50,829 bases of DNA. It comes from SIG607 sp036307305. Its GTDB lineage: Bacteria; Bacillota; Clostridia; Oscillospirales; Acutalibacteraceae. The notes beneath the pieces were generated by a model that saw only the letters and a program-made list of their open reading frames with translations, was not told the origin of the DNA and made no database searches. Made by a program: the position numbers and the translations under genes. Numbering within the stretch: the first letter of the stretch is position 1; each line of letters opens with the position of its first letter. The stretch is from NCBI GenBank assembly GCA_036307305.1, contig JAXJXV010000003.1, positions 1-50,829 of the forward strand, in the 5' to 3' direction. This document shows positions 31,191 to 39,491 of the stretch, one piece after another.

Positions 31191-32309
31191 TCAATTTCCT
31201 TTGCCGAGAGCCTCTGAAATTTTCACTTTAATATCCTGAGGCTGATAATTTTGAGGTTTATTTTTTGAAAAAGCCAGTACGACCATTTCAATGTCGTTGT
31301 TACTGATTATGCCCGTACTTTTGCACATAACAAGGTTATATACATTATCATGTATATAGTAACAGTCAAGCTCTGTATAAGTACCTTTATTAACACCGCT
31401 CAGATTATCCGTGCTGCTTTTATAAAGGTCGCCTAAACCTAATAAATGACCGAATTCGTGTTTAGCATCATTACGAATTTCATTGTAATCTTCAAAATTA
31501 AAGGTCTTGTCCTGAATACAGGCAATTTTTATGGAATCAGATTTCCATTTTCCAATACCAGAAATAGCGAAAGAGCGTCCTGTAGTAAACAAATCATACA
31601 AATTCTTTTTTCTCTTCTTAATATTGAATTTATCGCATAGCGCAATTAATACATCGTTTATGTTTTTAGTGACGGGCAATACGTATACGCTGTCCATTGT
31701 AGGCTCGTCTGTGGTAATGTTGATTTTTACACTGAGCTGTTGTCCACCAAAAACAACGTATTCTCCTTCCCATTTCTTAAAGCCGTCTACAACAGCTTTT
31801 TTGAACATTTCTATATCGATGCTTATGTCCTCAGTATACAAAAAGAAAACGTTTAAATTAAGAATTAATGTATTCCTGCCGTTTTTATATTCAAGCTTTG
31901 CATCAATAGGCGTAAACAAACCTTTGCGATTGATTTTGATAGTCTTTCCGTTAAAATCAACCAATTGCTTTCCGACAATGATTTTTTTATTAAAATTCTT
32001 GTCGTATTGCTTTTCACAATATTTATCAAGCGCAATTTTTGAAGCAATATGTCCTTTGTTGGCGGCATAACAAAGCAAATCTGCGCCATATTCAATGGAA
32101 TTGATTTTTCGTATTTTAATGCACTCGTTAATACAAAGCGAACCGACGATATACATTGCCTGTAAATCACATAATTCAACAGCCCTAAAAAGTAATCTAA
32201 GACCGAAATTACGTTCCTCGGCAGTGGAATTTTTATCAAAAAAACGTCTTCTTCCCTCTTCTCTGCATAGGGATGGGTTGTTTTTTATAGAATCGTATAA
32301 ATTGTTCAT
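31191..32309 (-). CDS. Sel1-repeat / metzincin-like zinc metalloprotease domain protein
   Basis: A 372-residue protein with no signal peptide. Residues about 32-100 contain two Sel1-like helical repeats ('GLRLLFRAVELCDLQAMYIV', 'GADLLCYAANKGHIASKIAL'), a protein-binding scaffold. Residues about 110-345 form a peptidase-like domain with HEFGHLLGLGD (284-294), the extended zinc motif of metzincins with Asp as third ligand as in snapalysin. A candidate Met-turn (NLVMCKS, Met328) lies 34 residues later. ATG 32309 has GGAGA seven bases upstream. It leads the accessory cluster, ending three bases before the next start codon. I do not know a named family with this fusion; a cytoplasmic metzincin would be unusual. 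Confidence 0.7.
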   Translation of the reverse strand: MNNLYDSIKNNPSLCREEGRRRFFDKNSTAEERNFGLRLLFRAVELCDLQAMYIVGSLCINECIKIRKINSIEYGADLLCYAANKGHIASKIALDKYCEKQYDKNFNKKIIVGKQLVDFNGKTIKINRKGLFTPIDAKLEYKNGRNTLILNLNVFFLYTEDISIDIEMFKKAVVDGFKKWEGEYVVFGGQQLSVKINITTDEPTMDSVYVLPVTKNINDVLIALCDKFNIKKRKKNLYDLFTTGRSFAISGIGKWKSDSIKIACIQDKTFNFEDYNEIRNDAKHEFGHLLGLGDLYKSSTDNLSGVNKGTYTELDCYYIHDNVYNLVMCKSTGIISNNDIEMVVLAFSKNKPQNYQPQDIKVKISEALGKGN

Positions 32310-32344
32310 CAAACATTCTCCGATTGTCTTTTATTACTTGTGGT

Positions 32345-32373
32345 ATTATAGCATAAATGCTATTAAAAATCAA
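32345..32373 (-). promoter_or_regulatory. Promoter of the accessory cluster with a 16-bp palindrome over the -10
   Basis: On the minus strand: TTGATT (32373-32368), a 17-bp spacer, extended TGC and TATAAT (32350-32345). The palindrome ATAGCATAAATGCTAT (32348-32363) covers the -10 edge and spacer and is a possible operator. The -35 box overlaps the first hairpin of the neighbouring array. Confidence 0.75.
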
Positions 32374-32524
32374 TGCGTAGCATTGTATGTAATCCGCAAC
32401 TTGTTGCGGTATGTAATCATTTTCACAAGAAAATGTATGTAATCAATCCGAAGGAAGAAACATACAAGTCTTTGACTTGATGACATACGACTAACGGCGA
32501 GTACATACCAATCCCTCGGATTGG
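32371..32524. repeat. Array of short hairpins joined by TATGT-type linkers
   Basis: Plus-strand half: hairpin CAATGC/GCATTG (32371-32385), linker TATGTAATC (32386-32394), hairpin CCGCAA/TTGCGG (32394-32409), the same linker (32410-32418), hairpin CATTTTC/GAAAATG (32418-32435), the same linker (32436-32444). The second half reads the other way: linkers beginning TATGT on the minus strand end at 32460, 32488 and 32507, with hairpins CAAGTC/GACTTG (32465-32479) and CCAATCC/GGATTGG (32508-32524). CAATCCGA (32444-32451) can also pair with TCGGATTG (32516-32523). Stems differ in sequence while linkers are conserved. No gene lies here. Confidence 0.8.
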
Positions 32525-32528
32525 ATAA

Positions 32529-32560
32529 AAATAAAGAACTACCGAAGTAGTCCTTTATTT
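32529..32560 (-). terminator. Terminator of the tRNA-Gly/tRNA-Arg transcript
   Basis: A 14-bp stem with one mismatch (32529-32542 with 32547-32560), loop CGAA on the plus strand, beginning three bases after the tRNA-Arg CCA. Confidence 0.75.
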
Positions 32561-32562
32561 TT

Positions 32563-32639
<77 letters not shown>

Positions 32640-32650
32640 TTAGTTAAATA

Positions 32651-32674
32651 AAACCGCCAAAAAATTGACGGTTT
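32651..32674 (-). terminator. Weak hairpin between tRNA-Gly and tRNA-Arg
   Basis: On the minus strand AAACCGTC pairs with GGCGGTTT (one wobble) around an AATTTTTT loop, directly after the tRNA-Gly CCA. It may be a terminator or a processing signal in a two-tRNA transcript. Confidence 0.5.
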
Positions 32675-32748
32675 GGAGCGGGTGATGGGAATCGAACCCA
32701 CACGGCCAGCTTGGAAGGCTGGAATTCTAGCCATTGAACTACACCCGC
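32674..32748 (-). tRNA. tRNA-Gly (anticodon TCC), CCA encoded
   Basis: A 75-nt cloverleaf on the minus strand: acceptor GCGGGTG with CACCCGC, D-arm TAGTTCAATGGCTAGA, anticodon stem CCAGC/GCTGG with loop CTTCCAA, anticodon TCC, T-loop TTCGATT, discriminator T, CCA encoded. It precedes tRNA-Arg in the same direction and probably shares its promoter. Confidence 0.96.
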
Positions 32749-32765
32749 ATTCTTGCGACTTTGAT

Positions 32766-32794
32766 ATATTAACACAAAAACAATATAGAGTCAA
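32766..32794 (-). promoter_or_regulatory. Promoter of the tRNA-Gly/tRNA-Arg pair
   Basis: On the minus strand: TTGACT (32794-32789), a 17-bp spacer and TAATAT (32771-32766), 17 bases before the mature tRNA-Gly 5' end. Confidence 0.8.
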
Positions 32795-32803
32795 GTCTTT
32801 TTT

Positions 32804-32843
32804 TGAAAAAAATTTAAGCGTCTTGAAAATAGACGCTTAAATT
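32804..32843 (-). terminator. Intrinsic terminator of the ruvC-clpE gene string
   Basis: A 13-bp stem (32811-32823 with 32831-32843), a 7-nt loop and a run of T on the minus-strand 3' side. It is nine bases after the ATPase stop codon. Confidence 0.88.
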
Positions 32844-32852
32844 AAAGAAATA

Positions 32853-35123
32853 TTACGAATTAATTACGATAGTGTCGTTATTTACCGATAAACAAAGCTT
32901 GTTTATAGATGCAGTTGAGTTGTCAATCAGCATAGCAACAATCTTATCTTCAATATTACGCCTTATAAAATTGCGCAGCTCTCTTGCGCCGCTTTTGGCT
33001 CCAACGCATTTTTTTGCGATATAATCACAAACCGATTTATCAAAGCATAGCTCAATACGTTTATATGACATTGCAGTCTCGATTTCTTCCAGCATTAATG
33101 CGCAAATTTTTGACAAAGCTTCCTCACCAAGCGGTGCGAACACAATAATTTCGTCAACCCTTGCAATAAACTCAGGTCGTAAAAACTCACTCAAGGCTTT
33201 TTTTGCTTTTTCTTCACTGACCTGCGCTTCTGACTTTTCAAAGCCTAAAAGGGACGACTGTTTATCGCTACCCGCATTTGAGGTCATAACGATAATTGTA
33301 TTTTCAAAATTGACCGTTCTTCCCTGCGCATCGGTGATTCTGCCGTCATCGAGAATCTGTAGCAATATATTCAGGATATCGGGATGGGCTTTTTCAATTT
33401 CATCAAACAAAACAACAGAATAGGGTTTTCTGCGCACCTTTTCGGTTAGCTGACCTGCTTCGTCATATCCCACATACCCAGGAGGCGCTCCAATCAGACG
33501 AGATACGGAATGTTTTTCCATAAATTCTGACATATCGAGGCGTATCATTGTCTCAGGTGTATCAAAAAGCTGTTCGGACAGAACTTTAACAAGCTCGGTT
33601 TTTCCCACACCTGTAGGTCCCACAAAAATAAAAGATGCTGGTCTGCGTTTTGTTGACATCTGTATCCTTGAACGTTTTACAGCTGATACGACCAGTTCGA
33701 CGGCTTTATCCTGACCGATAATTCTTTTTAAAATCTCGCTGTCAAGGTTTTTGAGTTTGTTAAGGTCGTTTTCCTGAATTTTTGCGGCGGGTATGCCTGT
33801 CCATAACTCAATAACCTTTGCAACATCATAATCGGTGACGGTATTATCAGAGGCGGGAACATATAAATCATTCGCTTGTTTTTTGTACTTTTCAAGCTCA
33901 AATTTTACAAGGGCTAATTTTTCATAGTCGGGATTTTCAACCTCTGCTTCAAGTCTGTCAATTTCCATCTGTGCTTCTGCTATTTTTTTGTTAGCAATAT
34001 AAAGCTGGTCAACGGCAGAATTTGCAAGACTTGCACATGCACAGGCTTCGTCCATAAGGTCTATTGCCTTATCGGGTAAGAATCGGTCGTTGACGTATCG
34101 CTCAGAAAGTCTGACTATGGTTGAAATTAATTTATCGGGAATTGTAACGTTATGATATCCCTCGTAATACTTTTTGATTCCGTAAAGTACCTTTTCTGCT
34201 TCCAATAGTGACGGCTCTTCTATTGTGACTGGCTGAAATCTTCTTTCTAAAGCGGCGTCTTTTTCGATGTACTTTCTGTATTCCTTGAAGGTTGTAGCGC
34301 CGATAACCTGAATTTCTCCTCGTGAAAGCGCGGGTTTTAATATATTTGCCGCATTCATTGAGCCTTCAGCGGAATCACCGGCGCCAACAAGGTTGTGTAT
34401 TTCGTCGATAAAAAGAATTATATTTTTTGCGGTCTTAATTTCTTCAACAAGCCCTTTAACTCTGCTTTCGAACTGTCCTCTGAACTGAGTTCCAGCCACT
34501 AAACCGGTCAGGTCAAGTAAATGAATTTCTTTATCAAGCAAACGCGCGGGAGCGTCACCTCTCGCAATTTTAAGAGCAAGTCCCTCAGCGATTGCAGTTT
34601 TACCTACACCAGGCTCACCAATAAGACAGGGATTGTTTTTAGTTCTTCTGGAGAGTATTTGGATAGTTCTGTAAAGTTCCTCTTCCCTACCGAAAATTTC
34701 ATCAAGCTGTCCGTTTTTAGCGCGTTCGGTCAAATTAGTACAGTATTGCTCAAGAAACCTCTTTTTCTTACGTTCAGCCTTAGACTCAGTATCGTTTTTG
34801 TCATTTTGTCTGTCGCCGTTTTTCTCATTTTTATTTCCGTCAGAAAACATATTATTGAGAAAAGGAAAAGCAGGTGCAGTGCCTAAATCAAACATTTCGT
34901 TGCCGTTTTCCTCGTTCATGGACATAATTTCCATAAACTGGTCACTCATTTGTTCAATTTCTTCATCGCTGATATTCATTTTTCCAAGCATATCATCAAT
35001 AGGCTTGATACCTGCTGTTTTAGCGCAAACAAGACAAAGTCCTTTAGGCTCACTGTCCTTATTCATAGCGTCAGAAATAAATACGACTGCAGGGCGTTTC
35101 TGACATTTATAACATAATCTCAT
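32853..35123 (-). CDS. clpE: ClpE-like AAA+ chaperone ATPase with N-terminal zinc finger
   Basis: A 756-residue Clp/Hsp100 unfoldase. It begins with a CxxC-x22-CxxC zinc finger (Cys4, Cys7, Cys30, Cys33), the ClpE-type N-terminus, instead of the double Clp-N repeat of ClpC. A Lys/Asp/Asn-rich linker (about 95-120) follows. The two AAA+ modules have Walker A GEPGVGKTA and GPTGVGKTE, Walker B LFIDEIHN and VLFDEIEKAH, with a short coiled middle domain between. It probably delivers unfolded proteins to ClpP, which is family knowledge. It is the last gene of a long string starting at ruvC; ATG is 12 bases after cvpA, with AAAGGA upstream. Confidence 0.88.
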   Translation of the reverse strand: MRLCYKCQKRPAVVFISDAMNKDSEPKGLCLVCAKTAGIKPIDDMLGKMNISDEEIEQMSDQFMEIMSMNEENGNEMFDLGTAPAFPFLNNMFSDGNKNEKNGDRQNDKNDTESKAERKKKRFLEQYCTNLTERAKNGQLDEIFGREEELYRTIQILSRRTKNNPCLIGEPGVGKTAIAEGLALKIARGDAPARLLDKEIHLLDLTGLVAGTQFRGQFESRVKGLVEEIKTAKNIILFIDEIHNLVGAGDSAEGSMNAANILKPALSRGEIQVIGATTFKEYRKYIEKDAALERRFQPVTIEEPSLLEAEKVLYGIKKYYEGYHNVTIPDKLISTIVRLSERYVNDRFLPDKAIDLMDEACACASLANSAVDQLYIANKKIAEAQMEIDRLEAEVENPDYEKLALVKFELEKYKKQANDLYVPASDNTVTDYDVAKVIELWTGIPAAKIQENDLNKLKNLDSEILKRIIGQDKAVELVVSAVKRSRIQMSTKRRPASFIFVGPTGVGKTELVKVLSEQLFDTPETMIRLDMSEFMEKHSVSRLIGAPPGYVGYDEAGQLTEKVRRKPYSVVLFDEIEKAHPDILNILLQILDDGRITDAQGRTVNFENTIIVMTSNAGSDKQSSLLGFEKSEAQVSEEKAKKALSEFLRPEFIARVDEIIVFAPLGEEALSKICALMLEEIETAMSYKRIELCFDKSVCDYIAKKCVGAKSGARELRNFIRRNIEDKIVAMLIDNSTASINKLCLSVNNDTIVINS

Positions 35124-35135
35124 AATCTATTCCTT

Positions 35136-35774
35136 TCAAAAGATATCGATAAATGTTTTATATATAAAAGAATTCTGTAATGCTTCATTAGAAATTAGTT
35201 TTGCTTCTTCGCCGCTTAAATATACTGTATATTTAAGCACAAAACATAAAACTATTATGATAATACATCCTGTCAACGCGCCAAAAATACCGCCTAACAG
35301 TTTATTTATTTTTCCTAAAAAACTGACCTTTATTATTTTGTTTACGATGGTAGCCAAAAAGTTAAGTACAACTGCAAATATTATAAACATAACAAGCAAA
35401 GCAATGGATGAAATAAGTTTAATAACAGACGGAGAAATTGATTTCTGTACGAAATCCGAAGCATTAATTATACTATCGGTGTTTAAACTTATTCCAAGAG
35501 AATCGGCGTTTTTTACAATAAAATCAGGTAATACATCTTCAAAGTTCTGAGCCGTATCGCTGATTGCAGACTCCACAGAATTTATAATAGACGGCTCAAC
35601 AAACTTATTGTTTATGAATGTGGCGAATGGAGTTGATAAGGAATATGCGAGATAAGCCGCAACAACAAAGGCAGCCAAGGATAACAAAACCTTAACAGCG
35701 CCTTTTCGTGAGCCTATAAAGATACAAATTGCGATTATTGCCAATAATATGATATCGATAAGTAAAGATGACAT
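35136..35774 (-). CDS. CvpA family membrane protein
   Basis: A 212-residue protein with four hydrophobic helices: 'LLIDIILLAIIAICIFIGSRKGAVKVL' at the N-terminus (the G-x2-KG turn after helix 1 is typical of CvpA), 'LAAFVVAAYLAYSL', 'IALLVMFIIFAVVLNFLATIV' and 'LTGCIIIIVLCFVL'. CvpA was named for colicin V production in E. coli; its general role is unknown. It sits 12 bases before clpE and 12 after the DUF5711 gene. The ATG has an AGGGGG ribosome site. Confidence 0.85.
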   Translation of the reverse strand: MSSLLIDIILLAIIAICIFIGSRKGAVKVLLSLAAFVVAAYLAYSLSTPFATFINNKFVEPSIINSVESAISDTAQNFEDVLPDFIVKNADSLGISLNTDSIINASDFVQKSISPSVIKLISSIALLVMFIIFAVVLNFLATIVNKIIKVSFLGKINKLLGGIFGALTGCIIIIVLCFVLKYTVYLSGEEAKLISNEALQNSFIYKTFIDIF

Positions 35775-35785
35775 AAAATAACCCC

Positions 35786-37051
35786 CTACTGTAAACTGAT
35801 TTTATATATGTTATTATGACTTACTGCTATACAACTGCTGGAAGTGATGGGTAAAATTTTTATAATACCGAAACCGCAATCACCGTTTTTTACAATATTT
35901 CCGTTACTGTCAACAAGAAAAATTTTGTTTCGGCTTAAAACCATAATGCTTTTACCACACAGAGCAAAATCATCTGTACTACCTTTAAAATCAAAAGAAC
36001 TAAGCAGTTGTTGCTTATTATTATAAATAGTGAATGTTGCATTACCATCGTTATGTTCTCTGGAAGACATGATAGCAGTATATTTCATACTTGTTCTTAC
36101 GTCATCTACACTGTATGGTGTTGTAAAAGTTGTGATATTGTGATTTTTCCAAGAAATGATGTCGCAGAAATTTTCACCGATAACAGTGAAGTTTTTGTTG
36201 GATATTGAATCAATGCCGTAGACCAAAGCACCGACGTATTCCTTAGAATAAACAGGGTCAGCTGAATCATACTGAAGTATATGAAGCTTACTGTTGTAGT
36301 TACCGCCGCTGACCGAAACGGTGGATACAGATATCTGCTTTCCGTTAGGAGAAAGAGCTACTGAGGTTATAGTTTCCTGAGGACAGTACCATTGATACTG
36401 CATTTCGTTCTTTTTGTTATATACGGTGACCATAGAGGTGTGGCTTTGGGATTTTGATGCAATAGCGTAACTACCGTTTCTGGAAATATCAGCGCCAAGA
36501 ATAGCGAATTCAAATTGTGAATCTAAAATTAATTCTTTAGCATTATAAATTTTGTAGCCTTTACTGTTTTGGTCATATACGAGACATCTCGACTGGCTCT
36601 CAACCATAACGGGTGAAGCAAAACCATGGGCATCACTGAAGGAAAAGTTTCCTTGTTTTGAATAACACGAAAAGTCGGTATCCGACAAAACAAACACTCT
36701 GTTTCCTATCGTAGAAACGTTATAGGTTTCTGAGCCGTTGAGAGTAACAGGAAAATCAGAATTAAATGAAAAAGTAGCAGAAAAATTAGTAATCAGCTCA
36801 GAAATACCTGTAGGAGACAGAACGGATACTAGCGTAACAGAAATAGCAACAACAAAGACAAGCGAGAAGAATACAATCTTTTTGATTTGCTTCGTTTTCT
36901 TTTTCCCACGCAGTATTTTGAGAGATTCTTTCTTATCCCTGTTTTTTTGCTGCTTACTAACGTCTTTCTCCGAACTCATAGGAATATTTTCCGTTGCTCT
37001 GTTAAAAACGCTATGACGTCGTCTTCGTCTGTTTTTTAAATATTTAGGCAT
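35786..37051 (-). CDS. DUF5711-type membrane-anchored beta-propeller-like protein
   Basis: A 421-residue protein: a highly basic N-terminus (KNRRRRRH), a cytoplasmic Lys-rich stretch to about residue 58, one transmembrane helix (about 60-78, 'IVFFSLVFVVAISVTLVSV') and a large extracytoplasmic region of repeated four-strand units ('VFVLSDTDFSCYSKQGNFSF', 'SYAIASKSQSHTSMVTVYN', 'ITSVALSPNGKQISVSTVSV'), as in WD40/PQQ-like propellers. This matches the DUF5711 family of Clostridia as I remember it; the function is unknown. It lies in a tight string after truA. Confidence 0.75.
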   Translation of the reverse strand: MPKYLKNRRRRRHSVFNRATENIPMSSEKDVSKQQKNRDKKESLKILRGKKKTKQIKKIVFFSLVFVVAISVTLVSVLSPTGISELITNFSATFSFNSDFPVTLNGSETYNVSTIGNRVFVLSDTDFSCYSKQGNFSFSDAHGFASPVMVESQSRCLVYDQNSKGYKIYNAKELILDSQFEFAILGADISRNGSYAIASKSQSHTSMVTVYNKKNEMQYQWYCPQETITSVALSPNGKQISVSTVSVSGGNYNSKLHILQYDSADPVYSKEYVGALVYGIDSISNKNFTVIGENFCDIISWKNHNITTFTTPYSVDDVRTSMKYTAIMSSREHNDGNATFTIYNNKQQLLSSFDFKGSTDDFALCGKSIMVLSRNKIFLVDSNGNIVKNGDCGFGIIKILPITSSSCIAVSHNNIYKISLQ

Positions 37052-37060
37052 ATAAACTCC

Positions 37061-37795
37061 TTAATAATATACTTTATTCAGAAATAAAGCATGAGCAGGT
37101 GCAGTTGCACCGCCAAGACTTCTGTCCATACTTCTGAAAATTTTTTCGGCAATATTTTTGTCAAGCGTTCCGGTACCTACGGAAATACAGGTGCCGACAA
37201 TAATTCGTACCATATTATATAAAAAACCATCGGCAGAAATAGAAAAAATTAAAAAATCTCCGTTCTCTGTAATATTGCATTCGCTAACAGTTCTTACTGT
37301 ATCTTTAACGCTTCTTTTTGAAGATGAAAATCCGCAAAAATCGTGTTTCCCAATAACAGTACCGCAAAAATATTTCATATCTTCAAGATTTAGTTTTCCT
37401 GAAAAATTATAACTGTACCGCGCATTAAACGGGTCAGTAATTTTTCGTCTGTCAATTCTGTATATATAGTTTTTACCTTTTGCCATATATCTGCAATGAA
37501 AATCACTTTCAACAAAGTCACAAGATAACGCTCTGATATCTAAGGGTAATACAGAGTTAAGTCCTTTTACAATTCCGTCAGTATCAATAGTATTCCTTAA
37601 ATCAAAATGACAATAAAATTCATTTGCGTGAACACCCGAATCGGTGCGGCTGCAGCCTGTTACGTCTGGCGAATAACCGTAAAGAGAATTTATACAGCTT
37701 TGCATTTTCTCTTGTACGGTAATACCGTTCGGTTGTACCTGCCAACCGTGATAGTCAGTGCCGTCGAAAGCTATTTTCAGCAAATAACGTCGCAT
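37061..37795 (-). CDS. truA: tRNA pseudouridine(38-40) synthase TruA
   Basis: A 244-residue enzyme that isomerises U38-U40 in the tRNA anticodon arm. The catalytic aspartate is in 'CSRTDSGVHA'. Other signatures are 'AFDGTDYHGWQVQPNGITVQ' (in parts FDGT.YHG.Q.Q), 'KNYIYRI' and 'FLYNMVRIIVGT'. The ATG overlaps the 3' end of ecfT by 19 bases and has GGTGAT upstream, indicating coupled translation. The ecfA1-ecfA2-ecfT-truA order is standard in Firmicutes. Confidence 0.96.
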   Translation of the reverse strand: MRRYLLKIAFDGTDYHGWQVQPNGITVQEKMQSCINSLYGYSPDVTGCSRTDSGVHANEFYCHFDLRNTIDTDGIVKGLNSVLPLDIRALSCDFVESDFHCRYMAKGKNYIYRIDRRKITDPFNARYSYNFSGKLNLEDMKYFCGTVIGKHDFCGFSSSKRSVKDTVRTVSECNITENGDFLIFSISADGFLYNMVRIIVGTCISVGTGTLDKNIAEKIFRSMDRSLGGATAPAHALFLNKVYY

Positions 37796-38610
37796 AATAC
37801 ATCACCGTAAATTTTTGATAATATAATCGTTGCAGCCCACAAAAATGTTATTGTACATATAACTATATCTCTTACAGAAATTTTCAGTTGCTTCATACGT
37901 TGTTTTCCAATACCACCGTTATAGCAACGACATTCCATAGCCTCTGCTAAATCGTATGCCCTTCTGATTGAAAGTATAATAAGTGGAATGAGAATTGGAG
38001 TAAGTGCTTTGATTTTAGCTATCAGTCCCCCGCTCTCAATATCGGCGCCTCTTGCCTTTTGTGCATTTATAATCTTTTGAGTTTCCTCAATAAGAGTGGG
38101 TATAAAACGCAAAGCAATGGTCATCATCATTGTGAGTATGTGAACGGCTGTGCCTAAACCAATCAGCTTGAACGGTAAACAAAGTCTTTCTATTGCATCG
38201 GTTAACTCATTTGGAGTGGTGGTATAGGTTAAAGAAGCGCTTACAAAAATCAGTAACGTTATTCTCAGCGCCATAAGTAAGGCGCGGCTGATACCACCTG
38301 AAGTAACATTAAAAATCCACCAGTCGAGGATAACGGTACCTTCCTTGATATACAGAGAGTTAATAAGTGCAGTAAAAATGAGAATAGGGAGAATGGCTTT
38401 TAGGTTTTTCAGATATAGCTTTAACGGGATTTTTGATGCTATCATTAATAACACTACAAAAATAATGGATAAAGCCATAGATATAGGTGTAGTGGAAAGA
38501 AAAACGAATAAAATAATAAAAATCAGCAGTAAAAGCTTAATGCGAGGGTCAGCCTTGTGGATTACAGAATTACAAGGGAAATACTGACCGAATGTAATGT
38601 CAGAAATCAC
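37777..38610 (-). CDS. ecfT: Energy-coupling factor transporter transmembrane protein EcfT
   Basis: A 277-residue membrane subunit that links the two EcfA ATPases to exchangeable vitamin-binding S components. N-terminal 'FGQYFPCNSVIHKADPR.K' is the EcfT start signature. Several hydrophobic helices are followed by the coupling motif 'ARGADIESGG', while the second XRX-type helix lies in 'SIRRAYDLAEAMECRCY'. ATGA overlap with ecfA2. No S-component gene lies nearby, as usual for a group II ECF module. Confidence 0.95.
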   Translation of the reverse strand: MISDITFGQYFPCNSVIHKADPRIKLLLLIFIILFVFLSTTPISMALSIIFVVLLMIASKIPLKLYLKNLKAILPILIFTALINSLYIKEGTVILDWWIFNVTSGGISRALLMALRITLLIFVSASLTYTTTPNELTDAIERLCLPFKLIGLGTAVHILTMMMTIALRFIPTLIEETQKIINAQKARGADIESGGLIAKIKALTPILIPLIILSIRRAYDLAEAMECRCYNGGIGKQRMKQLKISVRDIVICTITFLWAATIILSKIYGDVLCDVIC

Positions 38611-39470
38611 TGCACAGAACCTCCGTTCAAAATAGAAAGAAGCGCGTCAGCTGCATCCTTTACGTTCAAAATATTGCTTGGAACATTAACGCTGTTTTCT
38701 TTTAATTTATGCATAACAGTAGTTATTATGGGCACGTTCAGTCCTATATTTTTAAGCATATCTATGTTTTTAAAAACGTTTGAAGTTGTATCATCTAAAA
38801 GTAAATCGCCATCATTCAGAACGAGAATTCTATCGCAAATAAGAGCCATATCCTCCATACTGTGAGAAACAATTATGACGGTAGCGTTAAACTCTTGGCG
38901 ATATTGTTCGATGGCTTTTAAAATAGTTTCTCTGCCTATTGGGTCAAGACCTGCCGTAGGCTCGTCAAAAACAATAATTTCAGGTTGCATAGCCATTATT
39001 CCTGCTATTGCAACTCTGCGTTTCTCGCCGCCTGATAGGTCAAATGGAGACTTATTAAGGAGATTTTTATTAAGTGAAACGATTTGAGCCGCCTTTTCTA
39101 CTCTTCTATCAATTTCTTCCTGTGAAAGCTTCATATTTTTAGGACCGAAGGCAATATCGAGTTTTACAGTTTCTTCAAAAAGCTGATACTCCGGATATTG
39201 AAATACAAGTCCGATTTTAAAGCGGATTTCATTGATTTTCTTCGGGTCCTCCCATATATCTTTACCATTGAATTTAATGGTGCCGCTGGTTGGCTTTAAA
39301 AGACCGTTAAGAAGCTGTAATAATGTAGATTTACCTGAACCGGTGTGACCGATAATTCCAACAATTGAGTTTTTTTCAATGCTGAAGGATATATTATTAA
39401 CAGCAGAATGCTTAAAAGGTGTATCTGGTGAATAGATATATCCAAGATTAACAGCTTCTAAAATTGGCAC
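38607..39470 (-). CDS. ecfA2: ECF transporter ATPase EcfA2
   Basis: A 287-residue ABC ATPase. Walker A is GHTGSGKST, Q-loop 'GLVFQYPEYQLFEETV', signature LSGGEKRRVAIAG, Walker B IIVFDEPTAGLDP, and the switch histidine is in 'IIVSHSMED'. 'IYSPDTPF' near the start is typical of the second ATPase of the pair. The start is GTG with GAAAGGAAG upstream, 21 bases after ecfA1. It overlaps ecfT by four bases. Confidence 0.95.
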   Translation of the reverse strand: MPILEAVNLGYIYSPDTPFKHSAVNNISFSIEKNSIVGIIGHTGSGKSTLLQLLNGLLKPTSGTIKFNGKDIWEDPKKINEIRFKIGLVFQYPEYQLFEETVKLDIAFGPKNMKLSQEEIDRRVEKAAQIVSLNKNLLNKSPFDLSGGEKRRVAIAGIMAMQPEIIVFDEPTAGLDPIGRETILKAIEQYRQEFNATVIIVSHSMEDMALICDRILVLNDGDLLLDDTTSNVFKNIDMLKNIGLNVPIITTVMHKLKENSVNVPSNILNVKDAADALLSILNGGSVQ

Positions 39471-39491
39471 TTTTATCTTCCTTTCGTAAAA

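Noticed and set aside
31531..32070. Plus-strand frame opposite the Sel1-metzincin gene
   Set aside because: Shadow frame, no ribosome site, and it ends inside a coding region with recognised motifs on the other strand.
32371..32524. CRISPR array
   Set aside because: The repeat units are 9 bases, spacers are palindromic and orientation reverses in the middle; no cas genes nearby.
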